Source of the DNA: Clostridiales bacterium UBA6386
Lineage (GTDB): Bacteria; Bacillota; Clostridia; Oscillospirales; Oscillospiraceae
Assembly (NCBI GenBank): GCA_002437585.1
Contig: DJQM01000011.1
Coordinates: 11,772 to 32,979, forward strand
Reading direction: 5' to 3'
DNA length: 21,208 bases
Part shown: piece after piece, positions 6,787 through 14,478 of the stretch
How the letters are laid out: every line of letters begins with the position of its first letter
Position numbering within the stretch: position 1 is the stretch's first letter
Notes under the pieces: model-generated
Seen by the model: the letters and a program-made list of their open reading frames with translations, nothing else
The model's database searches: none
Told to the model about the DNA's origin: nothing
Made by a program: the position numbers and the translations under genes

Positions 6787-6949
6787 AGGCAGCACCGCAC
6801 AATTGTGTCTGCGAGCCGCAGCCAATCTTTTGCCCCACTTCTGCGGTTTTGAAAATGGGAAATACACAAAGTATTCCTCCATTTCCAAAACCTTGAATTG
6901 AGCCAAAATCTTCGGCTGGGGCTTCTTGCCAAATTGTGCGGTGCTGCCT
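6787..6949 (+). repeat. Fold-back repeat element, copy B (163 bp, no apical module)
   Basis: The ends are an 18-bp perfect inverted repeat (6787-6804 and 6932-6949). The inner arms 6845-6865 and 6871-6892 pair as GGTTTTG with CAAAACC and on to AATAC with GTATT around an ACAAA loop. Its end sequence (AGGCAGCACCGC...) differs from copies A, C and D, but the interior clearly aligns with them, including the core CACAAAGTATTCCTCCA shared with A. It is the same length as copy D. No target-site duplication is visible. It fills the gap between the ftsL terminator and the PBP start. Confidence 0.85.
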
Positions 6950-6954
6950 GGTAT

Positions 6955-6960
6955 GGGGGG
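6955..6960 (+). promoter_or_regulatory. G-rich ribosome binding site that sets the PBP start
   Basis: A run of six G residues ends six bases before the GTG at 6967. It lies just outside the right end of repeat copy B, whereas the upstream TTG at 6898 is inside the repeat and has no such site. This supports GTG 6967 as the real start. Confidence 0.6.
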
Positions 6961-6966
6961 ATTGTT

Positions 6967-9246
6967 GTGGGGGAAAAGCAATTTGACCGTCTGCGCATCA
7001 GCACCGGCCAGCACCGGCGGGTGCTGGCGGCGGCACTGGTGCTGGGAATCGCCGCCTTTGTGCCTGTGGGTCTGCGGCTGTACCATCTGATGATCCGGGA
7101 TTTTGATTATTATTCCGCCAAGGCTCTGAACAACCAGACCCGGGGTACGGCGGTGACCGCCCACCGGGGAGATATTCTGGATCGGAACATGAACGTGCTG
7201 GCCACCTCCACCACGGTGGAAAATGTGTATCTCGATCCCCACGAGCTAAAGCAGTCCAAGGCGGATATTTCCGACATTTCCCGGGTTTTGGGGGAGATTC
7301 TGGACAAAGACCCGGCCTGGATCGCCGAGCAGGCCGCCGACACCCGCAAACGTTATAAGCAGGTTGGGACGAAAATCGACGAGACCGCCGCCGGGAAGAT
7401 TCGGGACTATATCAACGAAAAGGGAATCGCCGGCATCCATCTGGAGCCCACCTCCCAGCGGGTGTACCCCTACGCAAGTCTGGCGGCTCAGGTTATCGGC
7501 TTCACCAACGCCTCCAACGACGGCTGTGAGGGGGTGGAGTCGGCCTATGACGGCTTCCTGTCCGGGAAAACCGGCCGGGTGGTCACCACCAAGGGCAACA
7601 ACGAAATGGATATGCCCTATTCCTACGAAAACTATCTTTCCGCCCGGCAGGGAAATTCGGTGATCCTGACCCTGGATGCCACGGTGCAGAAGTGCCTGGA
7701 AAAGCAGATGCAGGCGGCAATCGCTCGGTACGATGTCCAGAACGGAGCCTTCGGCCTGGTGATGAACTGCAAAACCGGGGAAATCCTCGCCATGGCCACC
7801 CTGGGAAGCTACGATCCCAACCGGTACCTGGAGCTGGCGGATTCGAAAACGGCGGCGCGGGTAGAGAGTCTGCGGGGGACGCAGGACTATTCCGAGGCTC
7901 TGTCCGCCGCCCGGCTGAAGCAGTGGCGCAACCGGGTGCTCTCCGACGGCTATGAGCCAGGCTCCACCTTCAAGGTGCTGACCATGGCGGCGGCTCTGGA
8001 CTGCGGAGCCATCGACCTGAATACCTCTTTTCACTGCTCCGGCTCCGAGCAGATTCCCGGCCGGGCCCAGCGTCTTCACTGCTGGCGTTCCGCCGGACAC
8101 GGGGCGGAGAAGACCCCTCAGGCATTGCAGAATTCCTGCAACATCGCCTTTGCCCACATTGCCCTGAAGCTGGGCGGGGAGCGGTTCTATGAATACATCG
8201 AAAAGTTCGGGATTCTGGAAAAAACCGGCATTGACCTGGCCGGAGAGAGCAAGGGCGTGTTTTTTGACAAGGCTCTGGTGACGGATACCGACAAGTGGGG
8301 CACCGCCTCCCTGACCTCCGGCTCCTTCGGCCAGACCTTCAAAATCACCCCCTTGCAGCTGGTACGAGCCATCGCCTCCGTGGTCAACGGCGGCATTTTG
8401 CTGGAGCCTTACATCGTCTCGGAAATCGTAGACCCGGAGGGAAACACCGTGATGCAGGCGGAGCCGACGGCAGTGCGGCGTACCATTTCTCAGCAGACTT
8501 CCGACACTATGCGGGAGCTGATTGCCTCGGTGGTCTCCGAGGGCACGGCGAAAAACGCCAAGGTGGCGGGGTTCTCCATCGGCGGCAAAACCGGCACCAG
8601 CGAGAAAATTGACGTGTTTGACGAAAACGGCCAGCGGGTTCAGGACAAGATCGTCTCCTTCGTGGGCATCGCCCCCATGGACGATCCGGAGTACATCGTG
8701 CTGGCAGCTCTGGATACCCCCTCCCGGCAGACGGGGATTTACATTTCCGGCGGGGTCATGGCCGCCCCTACGGTGGGGGCTGTTCTGGGAGATATTCTTC
8801 CCTATCTGGGGGTGGAACGGCACTTTTCTCCGGAGGAAATCCAGGGAAAAGAAATTGTTTTGGAGAAATATATCGACTTGACAGAAAAGGAAGCAAGCGG
8901 TAAACTAAACAGAATAGGGCTTTCGGCGAAATTCACGGGTACCGGCGACCGGGTGACGGCTCAGCTGCCGGAACCTGGGCAGACCGTCCCGGCCGGAAGT
9001 CAGGTACTATTGTACCTGGGCGGCTCGCCGGAGGCGGAGACCGTGGCGGTGCCGGACTTTACCGGTATGAACCGCCAGCAGGCAAGCTTGGCCGCCGGAA
9101 AGCTGGGCCTTTATATCCTGGTGGCGGGAAACGACGAGGTTTCGCCCACCGTCACCGTCATGACCCAGAGTCTGCCCAAGGACACCCAGGTTCCCGCCGG
9201 AACCACCGTCACACTCACCTTTGCTGACACAGGGCTTCGGGACTGA
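6967..9246 (+). CDS. ftsI: Septal class B penicillin-binding protein with PASTA domains (FtsI/PBP2B/SpoVD type)
   Basis: This 759-residue D,D-transpeptidase is anchored by one transmembrane helix (about 19-36) and cross-links septal peptidoglycan. After the helix comes the dimerisation domain (RGTAVTAHRGDILDRN). The transpeptidase domain has all three active-site motifs: S333-TFK336, S390-C-N392 and K541-TGT544. Two PASTA-like repeats end the protein (about 640-693 and 694-757). PASTA tails occur in PBP2B and SpoVD of Firmicutes, and I cannot tell which role this single copy plays. The start is GTG 6967. The frame stays open to TTG 6898, but those 23 codons lie almost entirely in repeat copy B. 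I see no convincing promoter between the ftsL terminator and this gene, so expression may depend on read-through. Confidence 0.93.
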   Translation: MGEKQFDRLRISTGQHRRVLAAALVLGIAAFVPVGLRLYHLMIRDFDYYSAKALNNQTRGTAVTAHRGDILDRNMNVLATSTTVENVYLDPHELKQSKADISDISRVLGEILDKDPAWIAEQAADTRKRYKQVGTKIDETAAGKIRDYINEKGIAGIHLEPTSQRVYPYASLAAQVIGFTNASNDGCEGVESAYDGFLSGKTGRVVTTKGNNEMDMPYSYENYLSARQGNSVILTLDATVQKCLEKQMQAAIARYDVQNGAFGLVMNCKTGEILAMATLGSYDPNRYLELADSKTAARVESLRGTQDYSEALSAARLKQWRNRVLSDGYEPGSTFKVLTMAAALDCGAIDLNTSFHCSGSEQIPGRAQRLHCWRSAGHGAEKTPQALQNSCNIAFAHIALKLGGERFYEYIEKFGILEKTGIDLAGESKGVFFDKALVTDTDKWGTASLTSGSFGQTFKITPLQLVRAIASVVNGGILLEPYIVSEIVDPEGNTVMQAEPTAVRRTISQQTSDTMRELIASVVSEGTAKNAKVAGFSIGGKTGTSEKIDVFDENGQRVQDKIVSFVGIAPMDDPEYIVLAALDTPSRQTGIYISGGVMAAPTVGAVLGDILPYLGVERHFSPEEIQGKEIVLEKYIDLTEKEASGKLNRIGLSAKFTGTGDRVTAQLPEPGQTVPAGSQVLLYLGGSPEAETVAVPDFTGMNRQQASLAAGKLGLYILVAGNDEVSPTVTVMTQSLPKDTQVPAGTTVTLTFADTGLRD

Positions 9247-9268
9247 CCCGGCCCGGGAGGAGATGCTT

Positions 9269-10720
9269 ATGCTGCTGAAAGAGATACTCAAGGATATCCC
9301 CGTTCTGGAATGTACCGCTGACCTGGAGGACGAAATCACCGCCATCTGCTATGATTCCCGGAAGGCGGAGCCGGGCTGCCTGTTCGTGGCGGTGTCCGGC
9401 TTTGCCGCCGACGGCAACCGATTTGTCCCCATGGCGTTGGAGCGGGGCGCGGCGGCGGTGGTCACCGCAAAAAAGCCGGAGGGAAAGATCCCCTATATTC
9501 TGGTGGAATCCGACCGGCTGGCTCTGGCTCTGGCTGCCTGCAACTTCTATGGCAATCCCGCCCGGCAGATGACCATGGTGGGCATCACCGGCACCAACGG
9601 CAAGACCTCTTCCACTCTGCTTCTCAAGCAGGTGCTGGAAACGGTGCTGGGAGCCAAGGTGGGCTTGGTGGGTACCATGGCCAACATGATCGGTCGGGAA
9701 ATCATCCCCACCGAGCGCACCACCCCGGAAAGCCTGGATTTGCAGGCTCTCTTCGCCCGGATGCGGGACGCGGGCTGCACCCATGTGGTCATGGAGGTTT
9801 CCAGCCACGCCCTGACCCTGGAGCGGGTGGGAGGCGTTCACTATGACGTGGCGGCTTTCACCAACCTGACGGAGGATCACCTGGATTTCCACAAGACCAT
9901 GGATGCCTACTGCGAGGCCAAGGCGGAGCTGTTCCGCCGGTGCGGCAAGGCGGTCATCAATATGGACGACGAGTATTCCGATCGGATTCTGGCTGCGGCG
10001 GCCTGCCCGGTGCTGACCACCTCCGTGAAAACGGCGGAGGGGCTTCACGCCGAGAACGTGGAGCTGCACGCCGAGGGCATCCGCTTCACCGCCGTGCTGG
10101 GCAAGGAGCGGGAGCCGGTCAGCCTGTCCATTCCCGGAGGCTTCACGGTGTATAACGCTCTGACGGTGCTGGGCTGCGCCTATCAGCTGGGGATTTCCCT
10201 TCACGACTGCGCGGCGGCATTGCGGACGGCTCAGGGGGTCAAGGGTCGGGTGGAGGTGGTTCCCACCCCCGGAAAGGACTACACCGTCCTCATCGACTAC
10301 GCCCACACCCCGGACGCTCTGGAAAACGTGCTGCGCTCGGTTCGGGATTTCTGCAAAGGAAGGCTCATTTCCGTCTTCGGCTGCGGCGGCGACCGGGATC
10401 CCATCAAGCGTCCCATTATGGGGCATATCGGGGTCTCGCTTTCGGACATTGCCGTCATCACCTCGGACAATCCCCGGACGGAAAGCCCCATGGCGATCAT
10501 TGCGGATATCGTAAAAGGGGTAAAGCCGGGAGACGGGGAATATATTGTAATCGAGGATCGGCCGGCGGCCATCAGATACGCTATGGACATTGCGGAAAAA
10601 AATGATATAATTGTCCTGGCCGGAAAGGGTCACGAGACCTATCAGGACATCGGCGGACACAAACGTCACTTGGATGAGCGGGAAGAGGTTGCTGCCCACT
10701 TAACGGAATTGAGGAACTGA
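9269..10720 (+). CDS. murE: UDP-MurNAc-tripeptide synthetase MurE, meso-DAP type
   Basis: This 483-residue cytoplasmic Mur ligase adds the third amino acid to UDP-MurNAc-L-Ala-D-Glu, using ATP. The P-loop GTNGKT is at 108-113, followed by TTPESLDLQ and the central-domain NLTEDHLDFH. The specificity motif D400-N-P-R403 is the form that recognises meso-diaminopimelate, so the cell wall should be of the DAP type. Two ATGs compete. GGGAGGAG (9255-9262) is correctly spaced for 9269 but abuts the ATG at 9263, so I chose 9269. The gene follows the PBP by 22 bases and precedes murF by one base. Confidence 0.95.
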   Translation: MLLKEILKDIPVLECTADLEDEITAICYDSRKAEPGCLFVAVSGFAADGNRFVPMALERGAAAVVTAKKPEGKIPYILVESDRLALALAACNFYGNPARQMTMVGITGTNGKTSSTLLLKQVLETVLGAKVGLVGTMANMIGREIIPTERTTPESLDLQALFARMRDAGCTHVVMEVSSHALTLERVGGVHYDVAAFTNLTEDHLDFHKTMDAYCEAKAELFRRCGKAVINMDDEYSDRILAAAACPVLTTSVKTAEGLHAENVELHAEGIRFTAVLGKEREPVSLSIPGGFTVYNALTVLGCAYQLGISLHDCAAALRTAQGVKGRVEVVPTPGKDYTVLIDYAHTPDALENVLRSVRDFCKGRLISVFGCGGDRDPIKRPIMGHIGVSLSDIAVITSDNPRTESPMAIIADIVKGVKPGDGEYIVIEDRPAAIRYAMDIAEKNDIIVLAGKGHETYQDIGGHKRHLDEREEVAAHLTELRN

Positions 10721-10721
10721 T

Positions 10722-12080
10722 ATGCCAAACATTACCCTTCGGGATGCCGCCAAGTGGTGCGGCGGAACGGTAGAAGAAAAATACGCGGAAATTTGCTTTC
10801 AGGGCGCGGGCAACGACACCCGGACACTGAAGCCAGGTCAGCTGTTCATTGCCCTGCAAGGAGCCAGGGACGGCCATGAGTTTATTCCCGCGGCACTGGA
10901 GAAGGGAGCGGCGGCGGTGCTGTGCAGCCGCCGGGTGGGGGACTTTCCCGCCATCATCGTCTCCGATCCCCGGACGGCTCTGGGGGACATTGCCCGGGAG
11001 GCACTGAAGCGCATCGGAGCCAAGGTGGTGGCCATCACCGGCTCCGTGGGCAAGAGTACTACCAAGGAAATGATCGCGGCGGTGCTGGCCGGCACCTTCC
11101 GTGTGAGCAAGACCCCCGCCAATCACAATAACGACATCGGTATGCCTATGGCCATCCTGGATATGCCGGAGGATACGCAGGTGGCGGTGCTGGAAATGGG
11201 GATGAACCATTTCCGGGAGATCGCCTACCTGTCCTGCGTTGCCAACCCGGATGTGGCGGTGATCATCAACATCGGCACCATGCACATTGAATACCTGGGC
11301 ACCCAGCAGGGCATCCGGCAGGCCAAGCTGGAGATTTTGGAGGGCATGACCCCCCAGGGAATGCTGCTTCTCAACGGCGACGATACCCTTCTTCGGTGCC
11401 TGGACATAGTGCCCAAGCAGCGCATCACCTATTTTGGGTGCAGCGAGGGCTGCGATGTGCGGGCTCTGGATGTGAGCCAGGCGGGACAGACCCTGCGCTT
11501 CCGGGTGGAGGCCGGACGGCTGACCTTCCCGGTGGAGATGAAGCTGGAGGGAGAGCACTACGTCGCCGACGCGCTGGCGGCGGTAACGGTAGGCCTGAAG
11601 CTGGGGGTCACTCCGGAGAATATCCGCAAGTCCCTGGATGAGTTCCGGAACATGTCCGGCCGTCAGGAAATTTTCGAGGCCAAGGGCTGCACCATCATCA
11701 ACGACTGCTACAACGCCGGCCCTGAGTCCATGGCGGCGGCGCTGAACGTGCTGGGCAACCGGCCGGGACGGCATCTGGCGGTGCTGGGGGAGATGCTGGA
11801 GCTGGGGGACTGCGCCCAGGCCGAGCATTATAAGATCGGCCGGATCGCGGCGGAGAAAGCGGATATGGTTTTCGCCTACGGCCCCCATGCCGGCCGGGTG
11901 CTGGACGGCACCATCACCGGCGGTATGCCGGAACCCATGGGACGAGCCTTCGACGACCCCAAGGAGCTGGTGGCGGCACTGAAGCGGGCGGCGAGGCCCG
12001 GGGACGTGATCCTCTTCAAGGCCAGCCGGGGAATGCACCTGGAGAAGGTGCTGAAAGCCTTTTTGGAAGAAGAGAAATGA
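10722..12080 (+). CDS. murF: UDP-MurNAc-tripeptide-D-Ala-D-Ala ligase MurF
   Basis: This 452-residue Mur ligase adds D-Ala-D-Ala to complete the UDP-MurNAc-pentapeptide. The N-terminal domain shows the MurF pattern NDTRTLKPGQLFIALQG. The P-loop is GSVGKS (107-112) with TTKEM after it, then NHNNDIGMP and LEMGMNHFREI. The C-terminal domain carries NDCYNAGPESM. The start is one base after the murE stop, with GAGGA upstream inside murE. The stop codon TGA (12078-12080) shares its last base with repeat copy C, so the natural downstream sequence has been replaced by the element. Confidence 0.95.
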   Translation: MPNITLRDAAKWCGGTVEEKYAEICFQGAGNDTRTLKPGQLFIALQGARDGHEFIPAALEKGAAAVLCSRRVGDFPAIIVSDPRTALGDIAREALKRIGAKVVAITGSVGKSTTKEMIAAVLAGTFRVSKTPANHNNDIGMPMAILDMPEDTQVAVLEMGMNHFREIAYLSCVANPDVAVIINIGTMHIEYLGTQQGIRQAKLEILEGMTPQGMLLLNGDDTLLRCLDIVPKQRITYFGCSEGCDVRALDVSQAGQTLRFRVEAGRLTFPVEMKLEGEHYVADALAAVTVGLKLGVTPENIRKSLDEFRNMSGRQEIFEAKGCTIINDCYNAGPESMAAALNVLGNRPGRHLAVLGEMLELGDCAQAEHYKIGRIAAEKADMVFAYGPHAGRVLDGTITGGMPEPMGRAFDDPKELVAALKRAARPGDVILFKASRGMHLEKVLKAFLEEEK

Positions 12081-12300
12081 GGAAACTCTGAATCAATCGT
12101 CTGCGGCTGGACGACGGATCTTTTGCTCCCAGACTGCGGTTCCAAAAACGGGAAATATAGCGCAGCCGTTGCCAGCGCAAGCTGGCTTACGGATGCGGCA
12201 TATCCCTTGCGGGTGCATACAGTATTCCGACCTTTTTGGAACCTTGTCTGGAAACAAAATCTCTCGCCGCCAGCTCTTGCCGATTGAATCAGAGCTTCCT
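12080..12300 (+). repeat. Fold-back repeat element, copy C (221 bp, with apical module)
   Basis: The 22-bp ends (12080-12101 and 12279-12300) match with three mismatches. Arms then pair on and off to the apex: GCTGG, GAT, TTTTG and CCAGAC are shared by both arms. The inner stem has an 11-bp perfect run GGTTCCAAAAA (12138-12148) against its complement (12233-12243). The 58-bp module occupies 12158-12215. The left end overlaps the murF stop codon, and the right end lies four bases before the mraY GGAGGA ribosome binding site. No target-site duplication is visible. The open frame read leftwards through 12093 into mraY is an artefact. Confidence 0.88.
12158..12215 (+). repeat. 58-bp apical module of copy C
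   Basis: It forms two hairpins. The first pairs GCA, CCGT and GCCAGC (12162-12176) with GCTGGC, ACGG and TGC (12181-12196) around a GCAA loop, which is a GNRA-type tetraloop. The second is at 12201-12215. Of four differences from the module in copy A, two fall in the loop of hairpin 1. The other two turn Watson-Crick pairs of hairpin 2 into G-U pairs in the plus-strand RNA. Confidence 0.75.
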
Positions 12301-12317
12301 AAACGGAGGAATTTTGC

Positions 12318-13295
12318 ATGACACGAATCCTGATAACCGCGCTGGTGGGTGGGGCACTGTCCTGGGCATTCGGGCAGCTGCTGCTGCCGCTGCTCCACGC
12401 GCTGAAGGCCGGGGCTTCCATCCTGGAAGTCGGCCCGGCCTGGCACAAGAACAAAACCGGCACGCCGATCATGGGGGGGCTGATGTTTATTCTGGCATCC
12501 ACCGTGTGCCTGCTGGGCAATCTGCCCGCCATGACGGATCACTCCGTGTTTTTCGTGCTGGGATTGGCTCTGTGCTTTGGCCTCATCGGCTTTCTGGACG
12601 ACTTCACCAAGGTGCGTCACCACCAGAACCTGGGTCTGACCACCGCCCAGAAGGCCATGCTCCAGATGGCGGTTTCCGCATTGTTTCTGTACGGCATGTA
12701 CAAGGCCGGAGCCATGAACACCCATCTTTACATTCCCTTCTGGAATGTGAGCTTCGACCTGCACCCCATCGTGTATATTTTCTTTGCCATGTTTGTTATG
12801 GTGGGCTGCGTCAATTCCGTAAACCTGAACGACGGCATTGACGGTCTGTGCGCCGGGGACACCCTGCCGGTGATGGTGTTCTTCACCGCGGCAAGCATTG
12901 CTCTGGGGAAATTTGAGTTGGCACTGCTGCCGGCCTCCCTGATTGGCGGATTGGCTGCGTATCTGACCTACAACTGGCACCCGGCCAAGGTATTCATGGG
13001 CGACACCGGCTCCCTGTTTCTGGGCGGCGTGGTCTGCGGCATGGCCTTTGCCCTGGAGATGCCCCTGATTCTGATTTTCGTGGGATTTATCTATATCTGC
13101 GAGGCCATGTCCGATATTCTGCAGGTTTCCTATTTCAAGCTGACCCACGGCAAGCGGATTTTCAAAATGGCACCCATTCATCACCACTTTGAAAAGTGCG
13201 GCTGGAAGGAAGAGAAGGTTGTCTTCGTTTTTGCCGGGGTTGCGGCATTCATGTGCATTCTCGCCTGGTTCGGCATTTCCGGACTGCTCGGCTGA
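12318..13295 (+). CDS. mraY: Phospho-MurNAc-pentapeptide translocase MraY
   Basis: This 325-residue polytopic membrane enzyme transfers phospho-MurNAc-pentapeptide to undecaprenyl phosphate, giving lipid I. The N-terminal HKNKTGTPIMGG motif is present. The active-site residues D94-D95, N169-LND172-GID175 and the H288-HHFE loop (with KCGWKEEKVV) are in place, as is FMGDTGSLFLGG. The ATG at 12318 follows GGAGGA by seven bases. That ribosome binding site starts just outside repeat copy C, which separates this gene from murF. murD, which commonly follows mraY, is missing; ftsW comes next, 22 bases on. Confidence 0.96.
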   Translation: MTRILITALVGGALSWAFGQLLLPLLHALKAGASILEVGPAWHKNKTGTPIMGGLMFILASTVCLLGNLPAMTDHSVFFVLGLALCFGLIGFLDDFTKVRHHQNLGLTTAQKAMLQMAVSALFLYGMYKAGAMNTHLYIPFWNVSFDLHPIVYIFFAMFVMVGCVNSVNLNDGIDGLCAGDTLPVMVFFTAASIALGKFELALLPASLIGGLAAYLTYNWHPAKVFMGDTGSLFLGGVVCGMAFALEMPLILIFVGFIYICEAMSDILQVSYFKLTHGKRIFKMAPIHHHFEKCGWKEEKVVFVFAGVAAFMCILAWFGISGLLG

Positions 13296-13317
13296 TTCCA
13301 ATAACGGAGGTTTGGCA

Positions 13318-14478
13318 ATGGAGAAGCGGCTCCATGCCAAAGAGAACCGCCGCCGGACAACGGCGGGGGACACGGTTGATTATCCTTTCCTGATTCTGGT
13401 GCTCCTGCTGCTGGCGGTGGGGCTGACCATGCTCTATTCCGCCAGCTCCGCCCAGAGCGAGTATGACACCGGCTACGCCATCTCCACCCGCTATCTGCAG
13501 AAGCAGGGAGTCTGCGCCGCCGTGGGGCTGCTTGCCATGTACGCCTTCAGCCGGATCCCGGTGAAGCTCTGGTATCGGCTGGCCTGGCCTATGTACGGCG
13601 GTGGCATTGTGCTGCTGCTTCTGGTGCTGGTGGCCGGCCAGGAGGTCAACGGGGCCCGGCGGTGGATCACCATCGGGGGGATCCAGTTCCAGCCCTCAGA
13701 GGTGGCCAAGTTCACCATGATCCTCCTTTTCGCCCGGCTGACCCGGCGGTTTGGGTCGGAGGCGAAGAAATTCCGCTTCGGCGTTCTGGGCTTCGGCGCG
13801 GCTCTGCTGGGCATTTTGGTGCCCCTGGCTCTGGAAAAGCACCTTTCCGCGATCCTGCTTATGGGCATGGTGGCGGTGGTGATGATGTACGTTGCCGGAA
13901 CGAACCCCAAGTGGCTGCTGGCGGGAGCCGGAGCCGCGGCGGTATTCGTGGCGGTTTACATCCGCTTTATGGGCTACGCCGGCGACCGGGTCACTGCCTG
14001 GCTCCATCCGGAGGCCGACCCTGGGGACACGGGCTATCAGATTCTGCAGTCCCTCTACGCCATCGGCTCCGGCGGGGTCTTCGGCCTGGGCTTTGGCAAA
14101 TCCCGACAAAAATATCTCTATTTACCCTTTCAGTACAACGACTATATTTTCGCCATCTGCTGCGAGGAGCTGGGGCTTCTGGGCGCGACCGCCATCATCG
14201 CCCTCTTCGCGGCCACAATTTTCCGGGGCTATTGGATCGCCCTGCATGGGGTCGACCGGTTTTCCACGGTGCTGGCCTCCGGTCTGGTGACGCTCATCGC
14301 CGTCCAGACCCTTCTGAATCTTTGCGTCGTTACGAACCTGCTCCCGTCCACCGGGGTTGCCCTGCCGTTTTTTTCCTACGGCGGTACGGCTCTGGCGGTG
14401 AATCTGGGGGAAATGGGCATCGTTTTACAGATATCCCGATACAGAAATCACAGAAAAATCCAGGAGGAACCCCTATGA
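13318..14478 (+). CDS. ftsW: Septal peptidoglycan polymerase FtsW (SEDS family)
   Basis: This 386-residue membrane protein of the SEDS family polymerises lipid II glycan strands together with the class B PBP. A basic cytoplasmic N-terminus is followed by about ten hydrophobic segments. Family motifs seen are GARRWI, QPSEVAK, GYQILQSLYAIGSGG, and FFSYGGTALAVNLGEMGIV near the C-terminus. At the loop where many SEDS proteins have PDxG with a catalytic aspartate, this one reads L172-EKH175-LSA178, so histidine seems to replace aspartate. The frame is open from 13189 within mraY, but GGAGG seven bases before the ATG at 13318 sets the start. The stop overlaps the murG start by four bases. Position between mraY and murG favours FtsW over RodA or SpoVE. 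Confidence 0.92.
   Translation: MEKRLHAKENRRRTTAGDTVDYPFLILVLLLLAVGLTMLYSASSAQSEYDTGYAISTRYLQKQGVCAAVGLLAMYAFSRIPVKLWYRLAWPMYGGGIVLLLLVLVAGQEVNGARRWITIGGIQFQPSEVAKFTMILLFARLTRRFGSEAKKFRFGVLGFGAALLGILVPLALEKHLSAILLMGMVAVVMMYVAGTNPKWLLAGAGAAAVFVAVYIRFMGYAGDRVTAWLHPEADPGDTGYQILQSLYAIGSGGVFGLGFGKSRQKYLYLPFQYNDYIFAICCEELGLLGATAIIALFAATIFRGYWIALHGVDRFSTVLASGLVTLIAVQTLLNLCVVTNLLPSTGVALPFFSYGGTALAVNLGEMGIVLQISRYRNHRKIQEEPL

Noticed and set aside
7246..8823. Long open frame of 525 codons opposite the PBP gene
   Set aside because: It is a shadow of a GC-rich coding sequence. The plus-strand protein has all PBP motifs; the antisense product is a low-complexity Gly/His/Gln-rich translation.
12080..12300. 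Copy C as an ordinary intrinsic terminator of murF
   Set aside because: There is no T-tract after a GC-rich stem. The element is far longer than a terminator and recurs elsewhere with matched ends.
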